Below, one piece after another: positions 60,947 to 64,000 of a stretch of 64,000 nucleotides of DNA; positions within the stretch are counted from its first letter, which is position 1, and each line of letters starts with the position of its first letter. This stretch comes from Spartobacteria bacterium. Its GTDB lineage: Bacteria > Verrucomicrobiota > Verrucomicrobiia > Chthoniobacterales > UBA10450. The notes under the pieces are model-generated. The model ran no database searches. It was not told the DNA's origin and worked only from the letters and a program-made list of their open reading frames with translations. The stretch lies in assembly GCA_003169975.1 (NCBI GenBank), contig PNAA01000036.1:124001-188000 (forward strand). Reading direction: 5' to 3'. The position numbers and the translations under genes are program-made.

Positions 60947-63679
60947 CTATTCCACGAGATAGCGCATCCGAAGCGACCGAATCACCTCCCGCGCCCGGCC
61001 GTAAGGCGCATGAAAATCCTGGATCGTCGCGAATTTCATCCGCCGGGCGAAGCGGTCTTCTTCGTCGCGCGCGGTCGGCAAGTTCGAGACCCCGCGGTTC
61101 TGCCAGCGGCGGAGGACCGACTCGCAGCGGCGCAAAAAGCTATAGGCATCGCGGAGTCTTTCCGCGTCGCTCTTCTCCACGATCTTCTTCGCGGCGAGTT
61201 TTCCGATCGCCCCCAAAAAATTTGGCTCCCAGACGCGGTGGCGCATCTGCAGCGCCTGAACCAAGAATTCGGCTTCGATCATGCCGCCAATCCCGGTCTT
61301 GAAGTCGAAGAAATCGTTCCCGCTCCCCCGATCGTTCGCGATCCGGACGAGCATGTTTTCGATTTGCCTAACGAGATCGGAACGACCGCCCGCCTCCCGC
61401 CAGAGCTCCTTGGCGAGCGCTTCAAATTCAAAACGGAGCGGCCCGCCGATCGCCCGGCAGCGCGTCAGCGACTGCAGCTCCCAGAACTGTGCGCGCGTAT
61501 TGTAATACGCCCGGAAGGTTTCGAGCGAACAAACCAGCGGCCCTTTTTCGCCATCCGGACGGAGGCGGGCGTCGAGCTTCGCGAGGCGGCCTTCCGCGCT
61601 GGATTGCGCCAGCGTCGCGACCAGATTCTGCGCCGCGCGCGGATCGTCGCCCACGAACAGGACGTCGAGATCGGCGCCGTAGCCAATTTCGCGGCCACCG
61701 AATTTTCCGAGTGCCACGATGGTGAGTGACTGGTCGGGATTCAAGAGGCGATCGACGAAAACCAAACAGGCTTCCGCGACATCGTTCTGCTCGGCGAGCA
61801 ACTGCAGGAGCGGCGCCAGCTCCAGGACGTCGCGCAGCAGGATGCGCAACAGCTCGCGCTGCCGATAAATCCGCACCGGGTCGAGATTGGTGCTCGTTGC
61901 CCCTAACGAACTTAAGCGCTCGAGATGTTGCGCCACATCGAACGAGCGATCAAGCATCCCGCTGCGCGTCAGTTCCTCGAGCAACTGCGGGCGGCGGATC
62001 AGCCAGCTGCCGGCGACCTCGCTCGCGTCAAAGGTTTTGACCAGCAACTCGAGGAGGCGAGGATTCGCCGCGAGCAACTCAAATAACAGGCTGCGCAAGC
62101 CGTAAGCCTCCACGAAACGCACGAACTGAATCAACGTCGCATTCGGATCGGCCGCGCGCCCCAGCCAGGTGAGGAGCAGCGGCCGCAGCTTCCGGAAAAT
62201 CTGCCGGGTGCGCGGCGCGACATGAAAGCCGGCCGCGCTCTCGCCGAGTTGGGCGAAGGTTTTTGCTGCCTGCTCCGGGTCGCGGAAAATGCCAAAATCG
62301 GGCGCGCCGGAATCCTTCGCCCTGGCCGTTGGATCCACCACCCGCTGGAAGATCGCGCGCACCCGCTGCATCTGCTCGCGCAAGGCGGTCAGCAGATTGG
62401 CGCCACTGGCAAAGCCGAGGCTGCGCGCGAGCAATTGCAGCGTTTCGCCATTCTCGGGCACGGTATGCGTTTGCTGTTCGGCCTCGATCTGGAGCCGATG
62501 CTCGACGCGGCGCAAGAAGCAATAGGCGGCATCGAGTTGTCCCGCGTCCTCGTTAGGCACAAACTCCAGCTCGGCCAGTCCGCGAATCGCTTTCAGGGTG
62601 CTGGGTTCCTGCAAAAACGGGTGCCGCGCGGCGTGCAGCAGCTGGAGCGCTTGGACGACGAACTCGATTTCGCGAATCCCACCGGCACCGAGTTTGACAT
62701 TCCGCTCCCGGTGCTTGTGGCCGACGATGTCGCGTTCGATCCGGCGCTTGATCGCCGCGACTTCATCGAGCAGGTCGGGCGTCGGGCTCTTCGGAAAAAT
62801 AAACGGCTGCAGCTGGCGCAGGAAATCGTAAGCCAGCTCGCCGTCGCCGCAGATCCAGCGCCCTTTGATCAACGCCAGGCGCTCCCACATCTCTCCGAAA
62901 CCGGCGTAATAATTTTCCATGCTCTCGAGCGAACGAACGAGCGGTCCCGCGCGCCCTTCCGGCCGCAGGCGCAGGTCGACGCGAAAGAGCGAGCCCGCCG
63001 GGTCGGAGGCGGCAAAGGTTTCGATGATCTTGTTGCCGAGCCGCGTGAACCATTCGTGATAACTGAACTTGGCCGTCAACTGCCCCTCGTCGCTGTAGAC
63101 GAAGATCAAGTCGACGTCGGAGCTGTGGTTCAACTCGCGCCCGCCCAACTTGCCCACCCCGATGACTGCGAACTGGCTCTCGGGTGAGCCCCAGCGCTGC
63201 CGCAGTTCCTCGTTCCAATGGTCGTAAACGGTCGTTAGGCAAATATCGGCCAGTTGCGACAGCTCGATCATCGTCTCCTCGAGCGGCGCCGCCCCAGCGA
63301 CTTCGCGCAACGCGATCCGGACCATTTCGCGCCCTTTCCAGAGACGGAGAAGACGAAAGTTATCGGCCGGGATCGGCGCGCGACCGGCAAGATTGTGCAG
63401 GTCAGTCAGCATCCGCCCGTAGCCGCGGCGATCGGCGCAGGCATCGGGGTGCGCGAGCCAGAGGAGGATCCCTGGTTGCTGAATCAGCCGCGCCCCGCAG
63501 ATGATCGAGACCGAAAGGAGATGAAAAAGCGCATCCGCGCCTAACGGAAAGCCGGAGATGATTTCGGCCAGCGGCGGACCATCCGGCGGCCAGTTGGCTT
63601 CCATCGCCGCCAGTGTCGCCGCCACCTGCGCCGGACGAATGCTCCGGGAAATCTCGCCTAACGAATCCGCACCCGCCAC
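60947..63679 (-). CDS. glnE: Glutamine synthetase adenylyltransferase/deadenylyltransferase
   Basis: Controls glutamine synthetase by adding or removing AMP. 910 residues. Two nucleotidyltransferase domains: deadenylylase VIGVGKLGGRELNHSSDVDL (about 175) and adenylylase IVALGKFGGREIGYGADLDV (about 645), each followed by an RLRPDG(R/E)xGPLV block. It starts with GTG at 63679, one base after the stop of the upstream rhomboid gene, so the two are co-translated. Several dispersed octamers are inside, including one that uses rare codons (LVRQIE at 61367). Confidence 0.94.
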   Translation of the reverse strand: MAGADSLGEISRSIRPAQVAATLAAMEANWPPDGPPLAEIISGFPLGADALFHLLSVSIICGARLIQQPGILLWLAHPDACADRRGYGRMLTDLHNLAGRAPIPADNFRLLRLWKGREMVRIALREVAGAAPLEETMIELSQLADICLTTVYDHWNEELRQRWGSPESQFAVIGVGKLGGRELNHSSDVDLIFVYSDEGQLTAKFSYHEWFTRLGNKIIETFAASDPAGSLFRVDLRLRPEGRAGPLVRSLESMENYYAGFGEMWERLALIKGRWICGDGELAYDFLRQLQPFIFPKSPTPDLLDEVAAIKRRIERDIVGHKHRERNVKLGAGGIREIEFVVQALQLLHAARHPFLQEPSTLKAIRGLAELEFVPNEDAGQLDAAYCFLRRVEHRLQIEAEQQTHTVPENGETLQLLARSLGFASGANLLTALREQMQRVRAIFQRVVDPTARAKDSGAPDFGIFRDPEQAAKTFAQLGESAAGFHVAPRTRQIFRKLRPLLLTWLGRAADPNATLIQFVRFVEAYGLRSLLFELLAANPRLLELLVKTFDASEVAGSWLIRRPQLLEELTRSGMLDRSFDVAQHLERLSSLGATSTNLDPVRIYRQRELLRILLRDVLELAPLLQLLAEQNDVAEACLVFVDRLLNPDQSLTIVALGKFGGREIGYGADLDVLFVGDDPRAAQNLVATLAQSSAEGRLAKLDARLRPDGEKGPLVCSLETFRAYYNTRAQFWELQSLTRCRAIGGPLRFEFEALAKELWREAGGRSDLVRQIENMLVRIANDRGSGNDFFDFKTGIGGMIEAEFLVQALQMRHRVWEPNFLGAIGKLAAKKIVEKSDAERLRDAYSFLRRCESVLRRWQNRGVSNLPTARDEEDRFARRMKFATIQDFHAPYGRAREVIRSLRMRYLVE

Positions 63680-63680
63680 G

Positions 63681-64000
63681 CTATTGCGGTGGTTCGGGCA
63701 TCTTTTCGCGCGCCTGCGCCAGGGTGCGTCGCTCGCCTCGGGTCAGGCTCTCGACGCCGCTCCGCGATATTTTTTCCAGGAGCGGATCGATCTCCTCGGC
63801 AATGAATTCTTCGAGCGACATCTGGCGGCGGCGTTCCCGCACCACCCGCCGCTCGCGCAGCGCTCGTTGCACAAACGAGGGGCGGCCGAACCCGAGGAGA
63901 TGCGCATAGAGCCAGCCCGCGGCACTGCCGCCCAGATAAGAGCTATGGCCAACCACGCCGTGCCGGTCGAACACCAGGAGCAGGACGCCGACCGCGAAGA
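63681..64000 (-). CDS. Rhomboid family intramembrane serine protease (3' part)
   Basis: Only the C-terminal end is inside the window; the gene continues beyond base 64000. It shows a membrane segment LLLVFDRHGVVGHSSYLGG, with the catalytic His in GHSSYLGGSAAGWLYA, then a cytoplasmic helical tail (LRERRVVRERRRQMSLEEFI). The order fits the last membrane helices of a rhomboid protease. It is followed after one base by glnE. Confidence 0.7.
   Translation of the reverse strand, partial: FAVGVLLLVFDRHGVVGHSSYLGGSAAGWLYAHLLGFGRPSFVQRALRERRVVRERRRQMSLEEFIAEEIDPLLEKISRSGVESLTRGERRTLAQAREKMPEPPQ

Overview
The window is gene-dense, GC-rich bacterial chromosome. It most resembles a soil or freshwater Verrucomicrobiota (Chthoniobacter-like). 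That placement is inferred from: an hprK-HPr-enzyme I cluster with no sugar permease, a PEP-CTERM protein remnant, a GDSL esterase with tandem C-terminal sorting-like domains, a verrucomicrobial style of intergenic palindromes (TGTAG...CTACA), and a Rho with an Arg-rich N-terminal extension. No rRNA, tRNA, CRISPR array, transposase gene or prophage was found.

Layout. 0-2.2 kb: FAD-linked 2-hydroxyacid oxidase and L,D-transpeptidase. 2.3-4.3 kb: secreted seven-bladed propeller and an orphan OmpR-type regulator. 4.5-7.6 kb: hprK-ptsH-ptsI. 7.7-16.4 kb: DUF151 nuclease, speA, GDSL esterase, rpsA, a thioredoxin-like protein, rpsB-tsf. 16.5-26 kb: an accessory stretch on the minus strand (secreted proteins, transglutaminase-like protein, orphan TonB plug, GH27 alpha-galactosidase, large TonB-dependent receptor). 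26.3-31.3 kb: ribE, polyprenyl glycosylphosphotransferase, aroD, Lon-substrate-domain protein, dgt. 31.4-37.8 kb: esterase, pyruvate dehydrogenase E1 alpha, E1 beta and E2, rpsT, small membrane proteins. 37.9-44.6 kb: PEP-CTERM pseudogene, fumarylacetoacetase, AI-2E-type permease, hemB, a nuclease-like protein. 44.7-52.9 kb: putA, threonine aldolase, HrpB helicase. 53-57.4 kb: flavoprotein, chromate transporter, and a translationally coupled ECF sigma, anti-sigma and CopC cluster. 57.9-64 kb: yebC, rho, DUF4112 protein, glnE and the 3' end of a rhomboid protease.

Two genome-scale signals are not explained by the genes. First, the octamer CCTAACGA (usually GCCTAACGA) and its complement TCGTTAGG occur about 51 times by hand count (29 forward, 22 reverse), where base composition predicts one or two. 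It lies inside and between genes, forces rare codons (TTA, CTA, AGG), often contains a stop codon, and is almost missing from the accessory stretch at 17.4-25.9 kb. It behaves like a DNA uptake sequence or another genome-signature motif. Second, several families of palindromic elements with TGTAG/CTACA ends sit at gene ends, where they supply TAG stop codons, and within reading frames, where they encode linkers in HrpB and in pyruvate dehydrogenase E1 alpha and E2.

The gene set indicates a heterotroph that oxidises pyruvate, proline, aromatic amino acids (through fumarylacetoacetate) and galactosides, makes polyamines, haem, riboflavin and shikimate-pathway products, and controls nitrogen assimilation through GlnE.
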